Source: Bacillota bacterium | Lineage (GTDB): Bacteria; Armatimonadota; Hebobacteria; Hebobacterales; Hebobacteraceae | NCBI GenBank assembly: GCA_030597345.1 | Contig: JAUVSA010000012.1 | Coordinates: 1 to 18,184 of the forward strand | Direction: 5' to 3' | DNA length: 18,184 nt | Shown: one piece after another, positions 7,905 through 14,358 of the stretch | Layout of the letters: each line of letters begins with the position of its first letter | How positions within the stretch are numbered: position 1 is the first letter of the stretch | Notes under the pieces: generated by a model | Told to the model about the DNA's origin: nothing | Seen by the model: only the letters and a program-made list of their open reading frames with translations | Databases searched by the model: none | Made by a program: the position numbers and the translations under genes

Positions 7905-9110
7905 ATGAGGACCCACTGGCTCATCTGCACGTTGGTGACGTTGATCCTGCTCGGGGCAGTCGCGCTGGCGGCTGCCGAGGAGGGCCCACCCGCGGTAGAG
8001 GTCCACGGCTGGATTCTGACTCGTTACTACGTGAATGCCACCGTAGACGCAACTCGGGATAGTCTCGGTGTGATCACGAACGAGGAGGATGACAGCTGGC
8101 TCGAATGGGAGCGCATGTCCCTCTACAGCAAGGCCCGCCTCTCGAACGGTAAGGAGGCCTACGCAGAGGTCTACATCCATCCGTGGCTGCCCAACAGCCA
8201 CCCGTCCTACCTCTACCTGGAGAGCTTCTATCTCGACGTCCCCGCCGGCCCGGGCGCCAAGTACCGCATCGGCAAGGGCCGCAGCCAGGCCTTCGGGATC
8301 GTCCCGGGCTATGGCAACCGCAAGACCACGAACTACAACCCGCTCTCCGAGACCTTCACCATGGACCGCGCTCTCGGCATCCAGTATATGCAGACGCGCG
8401 GCGACGACAGCTTCGCCTTCGGGATCTTCAACTCCCAGCGCCCGGGCGCGCGACTGATAGGGCATGCGGCCGACTCGCAGATGGACCGCGGCTCCGTTCC
8501 CCGCGCCACGGTCATGCATCTGACCGACCGAGACAGCCCTGCAATGCGATCCGGCAACCTGGAGGCGAGCGCGCGCTACGGCCGGCAGATGGGCAACCTC
8601 AACGTCGGCATCTCGGGCCGCGGCGGCGCCCTCGACGGAACCGATGCCGCATTCTTGGCCGCGATGTTCCCGACCTACAACGGCACCAACAGGACCCGGG
8701 TCAAGTACGGCCTGGACGCGACCTACAAGCGGATGCCGTTCTACGCCACCATCGAGTACTATGCCGGCGAGGTCGGTGGGATCGGTCAGGACGGCTACGC
8801 CATTCTGCTCGGCGTGGAGCCTTCTATGAAGTGCACGGGGATGCTGCGCGACATGAGCGGGATCTGCAAGGGCCTCTTCGTTCGCTACCTGAATCTCGAC
8901 GTCGATGTCCCAGCGGTGGTGAACAACACGATGACGTGGGACGTTGAGCAGTTGGCCGTCTCCTACGTGCTGCCCATCAGGTCCGGCCTCTTCGGAGGTT
9001 ACCCGAAGTGGCTGCAGTTCGAGTACGAACGCAATAAGGAAGATGCACCGATGGGAGCGGACGAGATCCCCAACGATCTCTTCCTTATCGAGTTGTTTAC
9101 CGCTTTCTAG
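7905..9110 (+). CDS. Putative outer-membrane porin-like beta-barrel protein
   Basis: A 401-residue exported protein. The first 24 residues form a Sec signal peptide (MRTHWLIC, hydrophobic core, AAA before EEGPP). The mature chain is rich in alternating aromatic/polar strands such as WLEWERMSLYSKARL, AYAEVYIHPWL and KYGLDATYKRMPFYATIEYYAG. It ends in phenylalanine (LFLIELFTAF), as expected for a BAM-inserted barrel. The layout resembles phosphate-selective-porin-like families only loosely, and I recognise no specific family. A strong aggaggt lies 14 bases before the ATG, which is rather far. It follows the ligase gene by 83 bases and is closed by an intrinsic terminator. Its position suggests a channel delivering substrate to the binding lipoprotein (inference). 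An anchored periplasmic protein is the alternative. Confidence 0.65.
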   Translation: MRTHWLICTLVTLILLGAVALAAAEEGPPAVEVHGWILTRYYVNATVDATRDSLGVITNEEDDSWLEWERMSLYSKARLSNGKEAYAEVYIHPWLPNSHPSYLYLESFYLDVPAGPGAKYRIGKGRSQAFGIVPGYGNRKTTNYNPLSETFTMDRALGIQYMQTRGDDSFAFGIFNSQRPGARLIGHAADSQMDRGSVPRATVMHLTDRDSPAMRSGNLEASARYGRQMGNLNVGISGRGGALDGTDAAFLAAMFPTYNGTNRTRVKYGLDATYKRMPFYATIEYYAGEVGGIGQDGYAILLGVEPSMKCTGMLRDMSGICKGLFVRYLNLDVDVPAVVNNTMTWDVEQLAVSYVLPIRSGLFGGYPKWLQFEYERNKEDAPMGADEIPNDLFLIELFTAF

Positions 9111-9140
9111 ACGAGCCCCGGATCGCGGTAGCGAAAGCGA

Positions 9141-9185
9141 AGAAGGTCGGGGCGGCGACATCCGCCCCGACCTTCTCTTGTTAGC
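9141..9185 (+). terminator. Intrinsic terminator after the porin-like gene
   Basis: A perfect 15-bp GC-rich stem (9141-9155 with 9162-9176), a six-base loop and a T-containing tail (cttgtta) starting 31 bases after the stop of the porin-like gene. It should end the upstream transcription unit, so the thioesterase at 9201 probably depends on readthrough or an unrecognised promoter. Confidence 0.85.
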
Positions 9186-9200
9186 TGCAGGAGAGGGTAG

Positions 9201-9638
9201 ATGCACGCCATCACTGATCTAATGGAACGTGACCTCTTTGCCAAGCATCTCGGCATATCCCTGGTGGAGGTGCGGCCGGGCTACGCCAAAGCAACTATGC
9301 AGATCCGCAGGGAGCATCTGAACGGATTCAGAATGATGCACGGCGGGGCCATCTTCGCCCTGGCAGACTTCGCCTTTGCGGCGGCCGTGAATTCGCATGG
9401 AACGCTTGCGGTCGCCATAAGCGTCAGCATCTCCTATCTTCGGCCCCCCGCCGGCGCAGCGCTCCACGCCGAGGCCAGCGAGATCCACCGATCGCGGACC
9501 CTCGCTTCCTGCACCGTCCGAGTAACTGACGATGAACAGCATCTGGTCGGGATATTCCAGGGAGTCGCCTACAGGAAAGCGGAACCCATTCCGACGGCCT
9601 GCCCGGAAGATGGCGCGCCTCCGAAGCCTGACGCCTGA
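9201..9638 (+). CDS. paaI: PaaI-type hotdog acyl-CoA thioesterase
   Basis: A 145-residue single hotdog-fold thioesterase. The PaaI signature is clear: N41-G42, then HGGAIFALAD at 47-56 followed by FAFAAAVN. The aspartate (D56) matches the catalytic acid of the family, and the later SISYLRPP strand is also typical. PaaI-type enzymes hydrolyse stalled phenylacetyl-CoA or hydroxyphenylacetyl-CoA and so free CoA trapped by aryl-CoA ligases. This fits two ligases less than 3 kb upstream. A Shine-Dalgarno (aggagaggg) precedes the ATG by 6-8 bases. The C-terminal 20 residues after YRKAEPIP are Pro-rich and probably disordered. A broader-specificity YdiI/PaaI-like role remains possible. Confidence 0.85.
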   Translation: MHAITDLMERDLFAKHLGISLVEVRPGYAKATMQIRREHLNGFRMMHGGAIFALADFAFAAAVNSHGTLAVAISVSISYLRPPAGAALHAEASEIHRSRTLASCTVRVTDDEQHLVGIFQGVAYRKAEPIPTACPEDGAPPKPDA

Positions 9639-9768
9639 CCCTCTGCGTCTCCCCGTCCCGTTCGCCGCTGGAGGTTGGCGGCTTCCCTCGGAGAAAGTCG
9701 CCTCGACGCAGGGGCATTGACAGCGCCGCCGAAGGCCGACAGACAGGCAGACAGGCATCGTCCGACTC

Positions 9769-10260
9769 ATGGCAGACCAAGAAGACATCCTGGTCCAGTA
9801 TCTTCGCCGCAGCTACCACGCGGTAGATGGCCTGTGGTTTCTCCAGGTCGAGGGGGCCGAAGGCTTCGAACGCGCGCTGGAAACCGACCGGCGGGTCTGG
9901 GAAGGGCTTGCCAAGATCCAGGCGCGCAAAGCGCGCGAGCTGTCCGGGGGCATCGGCAACGGCACGGACCTACTTGCTCGCTGTTTCTCCCTCAAACTCA
10001 CCGCGGACGGGCATCAGTTTGACCTCGCGACAGATGTCGGCGAAATCCGCTTCACTATCCTTGGCTGCCCCTGGCTCGAGCTGTTGCAGAGAAGCGGCCG
10101 CGAGAATCTTGCCTCCCAGATCGCGCTGGCGATCTGTGCCACAGAGGGACGTGTCTGGTGCACTGAGTTCGGTGGCGAACATGAGTTCACCATGCCGGCG
10201 ATGAAGTGTGTTGGCGACGACCATTGCGAAATGCGCTTCACACGCAAGAGGGGAACCTGA
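9769..10260 (+). CDS. Small cysteine-containing protein resembling DUF6125 / V4R-type families
   Basis: A 163-residue soluble protein with no signal peptide or membrane segment. The N-terminal stretch (RRSYHAVDGLWFLQVEGAEGF, then ALETDRRVWEGLAKIQARKAREL) and the C-terminal CPW...CATE...GDDHCEMRF pattern look to me like DUF6125. That family shares a C-terminal shape with ATC-hydrolase-like and 4-vinyl-reductase (V4R) ligand-binding domains. The assignment is from memory and uncertain. Six cysteines lie at 72, 100, 123, 131, 147 and 153, suggesting metal or cofactor binding (inference). No good ribosome-binding site is visible before the ATG. The 130 bases upstream contain a gacaggcagacaggca short repeat. 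It is convergent with typA and follows the thioesterase, so it may act on small-molecule or thioester metabolism. Confidence 0.7.
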   Translation: MADQEDILVQYLRRSYHAVDGLWFLQVEGAEGFERALETDRRVWEGLAKIQARKARELSGGIGNGTDLLARCFSLKLTADGHQFDLATDVGEIRFTILGCPWLELLQRSGRENLASQIALAICATEGRVWCTEFGGEHEFTMPAMKCVGDDHCEMRFTRKRGT

Positions 10261-10385
10261 CCCGTAGTGTCCCTGCCAAACGCCCGCGAGGCCGGCGGTC
10301 CTTCCCAGATGTCAGAGTCACAGCATTCCGGCTGGCCGCCCAGTCTCAGGGCGATGTCACAGGGCCTTGAGGGGCACGGCGCGGG

Positions 10386-12281
10386 TCAGGCGACGGGGAG
10401 GGGGGTGCCGCGCTCGGCGGCTTGCCGGGCGATGAGCTTGTGCGCGGCCGGGTTGAGGATGGCTTTGCGCAGGCGGATCGATGTCGGGGTGACTTCGACC
10501 AGCTCGTCCCGGGCGATCCACGTGAGTGCAGCATCGAGCGTCAGCGTGCGCGGCATGTCGAGCCTGACGGCGATCTCTTTGTTCGATTGCCGATGGTTGG
10601 TCAGGTTCTTCTTCTTGGTAGGGTTGCAGGGCAGATCGCCGGGGCGGGAATGCTCGCCCACGATCATGCCCTGGTAGATGCGGTCCATGGGAGAAATGAA
10701 GAGCGTGCCTCGCGCCTCGAGATGCTCCATCTGCCACGCGGCGGCGGCGCCGGTGGCCGTGGCGACCATCGAGCCGCGGGTGCGGGAGGCGAGGTCGCCG
10801 CACCACGGGCCGTACCCGATGAGGCGAGCGGACATGATGCCCAGACCGCGGGTGTCTGTCAGGAACTCGCTTCGATAGCCGATGAGGCCGCGGGTCGGGA
10901 TCTCGTACTCCACATTCATGGTGCCGGCGCCGGTGCGGGTCATGCCAACGATCCCGCCCTTGCGCTTCGCCAGCTTCTCGATGACGATGCCCTGGAACTG
11001 CTCGGGAATGTTGATGATGAGCTGCTCCATGGGCTCCAGGAGCTGCCCGTCCTCGTCCCGCTTGGTGATCACCTCTGGGCGAGAGACGCACAGCTCGATG
11101 CCCTCTCTCCGCATCTCTTCGATCAATATGCCCAGGAGCAGCTCGCCCCGCCCGAAGACCTTCACGCCGTCGGCCCGCCCGATGTCCTCGACCCGCAGCG
11201 CGACGTTGACGCGCAGCTCGCGCGCGAGCCGGTCCTTGATCGCCCGGAGGGTGAGTACCTTGCCATCCGCGCCCGCGAGCGGGCCCGAGTTGACGAGGAA
11301 GAACATCGATACCGTCGGCTCCTCGATCTCGAGCGGCGCGAGCGCCGGGCTCTCCATCTCGGGAGAGGAGAGGGTGTCGCCGATGGTGATCTCTTCGGGG
11401 CCGGAGATCCAGACGATGTCACCGGCTGCGATCTCCTCCACCTCAAGTCGGTCGATGCCGCGCATGACGAAGAGATGAGTGGAGCAGCTCGGCTCCGAGC
11501 CGATGACGTCCCATTCGCCTTCCCGGCATCTGTGATCCCGCCACTCGGTGGTGGTGCATACGAGCGGCTCGCCCCGGCGGTGAGAACCCGAGAGCACGCG
11601 CCCGCATCCGATGCGGCCGATGTGGTCGTTCCAGGCGAGCGTGCTGACCTGCATGCGGAAGGGCGCATCGCGATCCACCGGCGGCGCGGGCACCTCGTCG
11701 ACGATCATCTGGAGGAGTGCGTCCAGCCCTTCGGGCCTGTCGGTGGCGAGGTCGCGCACCATCCAACCCTGGAGGGCGGAGCCGTAGATGACGGGAAAGT
11801 CGGCTTGCGCGTCGCTCGCGCCCAGCTCCATGAAAAGGTCGAAGGTCCTATCGAGGGCCGAGTCCGGCGCCGCGCTCGCGCGGTCAACCTTGTTGAGCAC
11901 GACGATGGGTCGGAGTCCTAGCCGCAGCGCGCGCATGAGCACGTAGCGGGTCTGGGGCATCGGGCCTTCATCCGCATCGACGAGCAGCAGCACCGAATTC
12001 GCCATGGACAGCACGCGCTCGACTTCTCCGGAGAAGTCCGCGTGGCCGGGGGTGTCGATGATGTTGATGAGGTAGCCGCCCCACTCGACGGTGCAGTGTT
12101 TGGAGCGAATGGTGATGCCGCGCTCGCGCTCCAGTTCGTGGGTATCCATCACGCGCTCTTCCAGGCGTTTGGTCTCCCGGAAGGTGTGGGTGGCGCGGAA
12201 GATGGCGTCGATCAGCGTCGTCTTGCCATGATCGATATGGGAGACGATGGCCAGGTTTCTGATCTTCTCTGTGGGAACCAT
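10386..12281 (-). CDS. typA: Ribosome-associated translational GTPase TypA/BipA
   Basis: An EF-G-like GTPase that binds the 70S ribosome and supports stress or cold adaptation and 50S assembly. It is 631 residues from ATG 12281. The G1 motif HIDHGKTT is within residues 14-22, followed by GITIRSK (switch I), DTPGHADF (G3), NKVD (G4) and SAL (G5). The C-terminal TypA-specific domain is intact, with GRGELLLGILIEEMRREG, PTRGLIGYRSEFLTDT, the G-rich RTRGSMVATATG loop and NPTKKKNLTNHRQSNKE. It is slightly longer than the usual 605-615 residues, with a Cys/Trp-containing insertion in domain 2 (CTTTEWRDHRCREGEW). An in-frame GTG at 12308 would add nine residues and overlap the leader. The ATG just before VPTEKIRNLAI is the family-typical start. 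It is transcribed divergently from rnd. Confidence 0.96.
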   Translation of the reverse strand: MVPTEKIRNLAIVSHIDHGKTTLIDAIFRATHTFRETKRLEERVMDTHELERERGITIRSKHCTVEWGGYLINIIDTPGHADFSGEVERVLSMANSVLLLVDADEGPMPQTRYVLMRALRLGLRPIVVLNKVDRASAAPDSALDRTFDLFMELGASDAQADFPVIYGSALQGWMVRDLATDRPEGLDALLQMIVDEVPAPPVDRDAPFRMQVSTLAWNDHIGRIGCGRVLSGSHRRGEPLVCTTTEWRDHRCREGEWDVIGSEPSCSTHLFVMRGIDRLEVEEIAAGDIVWISGPEEITIGDTLSSPEMESPALAPLEIEEPTVSMFFLVNSGPLAGADGKVLTLRAIKDRLARELRVNVALRVEDIGRADGVKVFGRGELLLGILIEEMRREGIELCVSRPEVITKRDEDGQLLEPMEQLIINIPEQFQGIVIEKLAKRKGGIVGMTRTGAGTMNVEYEIPTRGLIGYRSEFLTDTRGLGIMSARLIGYGPWCGDLASRTRGSMVATATGAAAAWQMEHLEARGTLFISPMDRIYQGMIVGEHSRPGDLPCNPTKKKNLTNHRQSNKEIAVRLDMPRTLTLDAALTWIARDELVEVTPTSIRLRKAILNPAAHKLIARQAAERGTPLPVA

Positions 12282-12311
12282 GCGAAGAGTGACCCCTTCG
12301 GAACGCACCAG

Positions 12312-12344
12312 AAAAACGCCCGCGAACCGTTCTCATCGCGGGCG
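12312..12344 (-). promoter_or_regulatory. Leader hairpin with T-run upstream of typA
   Basis: On the minus strand a 9-bp stem (12336-12344 with 12317-12325) and a ten-base loop are followed at once by five T residues (12316-12312). The form is that of an intrinsic terminator, but it lies between the promoter and the typA start, at or within two bases of the predicted transcription start. It may be an attenuator or a 5'-end stabilising hairpin. The sequence does not decide which. Confidence 0.7.
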
Positions 12345-12351
12345 CTGTGTC

Positions 12352-12360
12352 ATTATACCA
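12352..12360 (-). promoter_or_regulatory. typA promoter, extended -10 (TGGTATAAT)
   Basis: A perfect TATAAT preceded by TGG (the extended -10 TGn motif) reads toward typA, 70 bases before its ATG. No convincing -35 lies at 16-18 bases, which extended -10 promoters tolerate. The expected start point is about 12345-12346, one or two bases before the leader hairpin. Confidence 0.75.
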
Positions 12361-12424
12361 CATCGTGTCAAAGCTTGCACAGAGGCCCTGATGGTCCCTG
12401 ATCGTCGGGTGGACCCCAGGTTTC

Positions 12425-12442
12425 CGGTCGCGGGCGCGACCG
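12425..12442. other. Small GC hairpin inside the typA-rnd gap
   Basis: A 7-bp stem (12425-12431 with 12436-12442) with a GGGC loop, followed by tttgt on the plus strand and preceded by ttt. It could be a weak bidirectional terminator separating the two divergent promoters, but no transcript is known to end here. I see no gene or other signal in the surrounding 12365-12589. Confidence 0.35.
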
Positions 12443-12593
12443 TTTGTCGATCGGCGTGCAATAATGACCCAGCTAGCGAGACAATCGGCGTCGGAAACCC
12501 CCCTGACTGTCCCCCCGTAAAAACTATCCAGGCATTCTGGCGGCCCTCAAGCGTATCTCAGCTGCACCTAACACCCGCACTCAGTGCCAGTTG

Positions 12594-12602
12594 TGGTATG
12601 AT
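12594..12602 (+). promoter_or_regulatory. Predicted rnd promoter, extended -10 (TGGTATGAT)
   Basis: TGG followed by TATGAT, five of six consensus bases with an extended -10. The predicted start is near 12609. There is no recognisable -35 at the proper distance. It would drive the leader, the small ORF at 12672 and rnd. Confidence 0.6.
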
Positions 12603-12610
12603 GAGGACGT

Positions 12611-12652
12611 GCCCGAGGCGGCGATCGGCCCTGGGCGTTTCTCTGTTGTTTT
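12611..12652 (+). promoter_or_regulatory. Leader hairpin and T-rich tract upstream of rnd
   Basis: A stem of five plus three pairs with one mismatch (12611-12619 with 12628-12636) is followed by GTTTCTCTGTTGTTTT. It starts about two bases after the predicted transcription start, as in typA. The stem sequences of the two leaders differ while the fold and the flanking blocks are kept. Attenuator or 5'-stabilising hairpin are both possible. Confidence 0.5.
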
Positions 12653-12671
12653 CTGAGAGGGCTGCTCTTCT

Positions 12672-12812
12672 ATGGCTCCCACAGACAGAACTGAAGATGT
12701 CTCCGTTGTGGCCCATCTTGAGCGCAAGAAGGCCGTACTGATGGCCGTCCCCCATGACGCGTGTAGCACTGAACCGTCGCCGAACTACCACCTCGGGAGG
12801 GCGAAGTGGTAA
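12672..12812 (+). CDS. Possible 46-residue leader ORF overlapping the rnd start
   Basis: ATG 12672 is the exact counterpart of the typA start codon in the duplicated leader, with gagaggg ending 11 bases upstream. The frame runs 46 codons, begins MAPTDRTEDVSVV (typA begins MVPTEKIRNLAIV), and ends at TAA 12810-12812, overlapping the GTG start of rnd by seven bases. The product has no recognised domain. It could be a coupled leader peptide, a decayed typA 5' fragment, or untranslated. Codon third positions are moderately GC-rich. No direct evidence of translation is available. Confidence 0.3.
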   Translation: MAPTDRTEDVSVVAHLERKKAVLMAVPHDACSTEPSPNYHLGRAKW

Positions 12813-13960
12813 TCGAGACATCTGCTGAGCTTGCCGCTCTCTGTTCCGATCTGCACAAGGGGCCCGCCGTCTATATCGACACCGAATTCGTCGGCGAGGG
12901 ACGCTACTCTGCTGAGATCGGCGCCATCCAGATTGCGGCCAACGGACGAGCGGCCCTCATCGATCCACTTGCCATCAGCGATCTCACTCCTCTCTTCGAC
13001 CTGCTCCTGGATCCGGAGGTCGAGAAGGTCCTGCACGCCGGCTACCAGGACCTCAGTATCTTCTTCGGCATGATCGGCCGTCCGGTGGCGCCCGTGTTCG
13101 ACGTGCAGATTGCGGCCGCACTGCTGGGGTATGGGGAGGAGATATCGCTGGCGGACCTCGTTTCTCGTACAACCAATAAGAGGCTGGGGAAGTCGCACAC
13201 GTTCACCGACTGGCTGCGTCGGCCCCTCACAGACAAGCAGGTCGAGTACGCGCTGGAAGACGTGCGCTGTCTCCAACCGGTGCACGACCACCTCTTGCGA
13301 GAGCTCATCTCTCGCAAGAGACTCAAGTGGGCTAGGGAGGACTTCGAAACCCTTGAGGATGCATCCCGCTTCACCCCGGATGACCCTCGAGATATGTTCC
13401 GGAAGATCCGGGGCGTCGACCGACTGGACGGCGAGGAACTCATCCGTCTTCGCGAGATCGTCGCTTGGCGAGAGGAAACCGCACGCGAGCACAACATCCC
13501 ACCGCGGCGAATATGCATCGACCCCGTGCTGGTAGAGCTCGCGCGCCGACCGAGGAGTTCCGTCGCCGAGCTCTCGGAGGTGCGCGGTCTTAGCGCTGGA
13601 CAGGTCAGGAGGTTTGGCCCCGGTCTGATTGAGGCCCTGGGCAGAGGAGCCGGTGAGCCCCCGCCGAAGCTGACGAAACCTCTGCTGCTTCCCCAGGACA
13701 TGCAGCCGACCGTGGACTTCCTCGTCCTGTGTCTTCGATCTCTCGCCGCCGAGATGCAGGTATCACCCAGTCGCCTGGCCAATCGCTCCGACCTCACGGC
13801 CGTCGTACTCCATGGGGAGCGGGCACGCGTGCCCCTGCTCCGAGGGTGGCGGAGGGAAGCGATCGGCGAAGCGCTGCTGGCGACGCTTCAAGGGAGAGCG
13901 ACCGCCCGCATTTCCCCGGACACGCAGCGCGTGCATTTGGACTGGAAGGAAAGAACCTAG
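12806..13960 (+). CDS. rnd: Ribonuclease D (3'-5' exoribonuclease)
   Basis: A DEDDy exonuclease that trims 3' ends of tRNA and other stable RNA precursors. It is 384 residues, near the usual 370-385. Exo I is Y23-IDTEF with D25 and E27, Exo II has D82 in HAGYQDL, and Exo III is Y148...D152 in YALEDV, so all catalytic residues are present. An HRDC-type helical domain follows at about 205-290 (VDRLDGEELIRLREIVAWREETA), then a second HRDC-like C-terminal part. The GTG start is supported by gggagg five bases upstream and by MVIETSAELAALC matching family N-termini. It is divergent from typA behind a leader resembling typA's own, and its start overlaps the end of a small upstream ORF. Confidence 0.94.
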   Translation: MVIETSAELAALCSDLHKGPAVYIDTEFVGEGRYSAEIGAIQIAANGRAALIDPLAISDLTPLFDLLLDPEVEKVLHAGYQDLSIFFGMIGRPVAPVFDVQIAAALLGYGEEISLADLVSRTTNKRLGKSHTFTDWLRRPLTDKQVEYALEDVRCLQPVHDHLLRELISRKRLKWAREDFETLEDASRFTPDDPRDMFRKIRGVDRLDGEELIRLREIVAWREETAREHNIPPRRICIDPVLVELARRPRSSVAELSEVRGLSAGQVRRFGPGLIEALGRGAGEPPPKLTKPLLLPQDMQPTVDFLVLCLRSLAAEMQVSPSRLANRSDLTAVVLHGERARVPLLRGWRREAIGEALLATLQGRATARISPDTQRVHLDWKERT

Positions 13961-14115
13961 GTTTGAATGCATGTGTGTGGGGGGGGCGGGGAGAAGCAGG
14001 CGGCTCAGCCTGGAGCGGATGACGCTGGCGGCAGAAGCGAACCGCGTTGCTGCGGTCGCCCAATCTCGGCTCCCCACCTGTATTTCTTGCCGCCCTACCT
14101 CAATCCATCCCCGCC

Positions 14116-14159
14116 CGATATGGGGAATGTGGGAGGAGAGGCTGGTCGATATGGGGAAT
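14116..14159. repeat. 13-bp direct repeat CGATATGGGGAAT, spaced 31 bp
   Basis: Two exact copies of CGATATGGGGAAT at 14116-14128 and 14147-14159. Their starts are 31 bases apart, about three DNA helical turns. They end 11 bases before the isomerase remnant. Helically phased direct repeats upstream of genes are typical of regulator-binding sites. The rest of the 13961-14170 gap holds only a G-rich run near 13979-13991 and no gene that I can support. Confidence 0.65.
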
Positions 14160-14170
14160 CCCGGTAACAG

Positions 14171-14337
14171 ATGAAGATCGGAGTGATGGACGGTGTGCTC
14201 ATCAAGCCGTGGACCGAGTTGTTCGACGAGGCCGCGCGCTTGGGCTTCGACGGCTACCTGGCGCTCGAGACCGAGGCCGGAGAGGGCCCGTTGGGAACGC
14301 CGCGCGCAACCTGGCGTTCGTGAAGCGCCTGCTCTAG
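14171..14337 (+). pseudogene. Internally deleted sugar-phosphate isomerase/epimerase remnant
   Basis: The frame starts MKIGVMDGVLIKPWTELFDEAARLGFDG, the usual N-terminus of xylose-isomerase-like TIM-barrel isomerases/epimerases. It then jumps directly to YLALETEAGEGPLG, which belongs to the C-terminus of the same family. About 200 central residues are therefore missing, joined at the recurrent GFDG motif. A further one-base loss in the G-run at 14293-14295 shifts the frame. In frame 0 the product stops at 14321-14323 after 50 residues. In the shifted frame the family ending GNAARNLAFVKRLL stops at 14335-14337. No active enzyme can result. The frameshift alone could be an assembly error, but the internal deletion is harder to explain that way. 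It lies 21 bases before the DUF5107-like gene, suggesting a former sugar operon. Confidence 0.75.
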
Positions 14338-14358
14338 CGGCGCAGGAAAGGCGCGCGC

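Larger units (their letters stand above)
12267..12364 (-). repeat. Promoter-leader-start cassette, typA copy
   Basis: This 98-base segment covers the extended -10, leader hairpin, GGGCGTTT tract, ribosome-binding region and first five codons of typA. It matches 12590-12686 in inverted orientation. Shared blocks in order are GTGGTATRATGA, a variable hairpin arm, GGGCGTTTYTCTG, CTCTTC, and ATGGYTCCCACAGA. The -10 to GGGC distance is 30 bases in both copies. Confidence 0.7.
12590..12686 (+). repeat. Promoter-leader-start cassette, rnd copy
   Basis: The inverted counterpart of the typA leader. TGGTATGAT is followed after 30 bases by GGGCGTTTCTCTG, then 35 bases after GGGC (36 in typA) by ATGGCTCCCACAGA. 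The similarity continues past the start codon into sequence that is not constrained by protein function in typA. This argues for duplication rather than independent promoters of the same class. Confidence 0.7.

Noticed and set aside
7878..9206. 442-codon minus-strand frame opposite the porin-like gene
   Set aside because: The plus-strand frame has a signal peptide, barrel-like strands, a ribosome-binding site and a terminator. The minus frame has none of these and crosses the terminator.
9717..9722. TTGACA upstream of the DUF6125-like gene
   Set aside because: The sequence 16-18 bases downstream (cagaca/agacag) does not resemble a -10 element.
10261..10385. Possible bidirectional terminator between the convergent DUF6125-like and typA genes
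   Set aside because: Only a 5-bp stem (10337-10341 with 10349-10353) without a T-tract is visible. I see no convincing terminator here.
10422..11921. 499-codon open frame opposite typA
   Set aside because: It is an antisense shadow of a strongly conserved gene with high GC third positions, and shows no recognisable domain.
12366..12371. Perfect TTGACA on the minus strand upstream of the typA -10
   Set aside because: It is only eight bases from TATAAT, too close to serve as its -35, and no -10 lies 17 bases downstream of it.
13979..13991. G8-C-G4 run after rnd as a possible G-quadruplex
   Set aside because: It offers too few separated G-tracts for a standard four-tract quadruplex.
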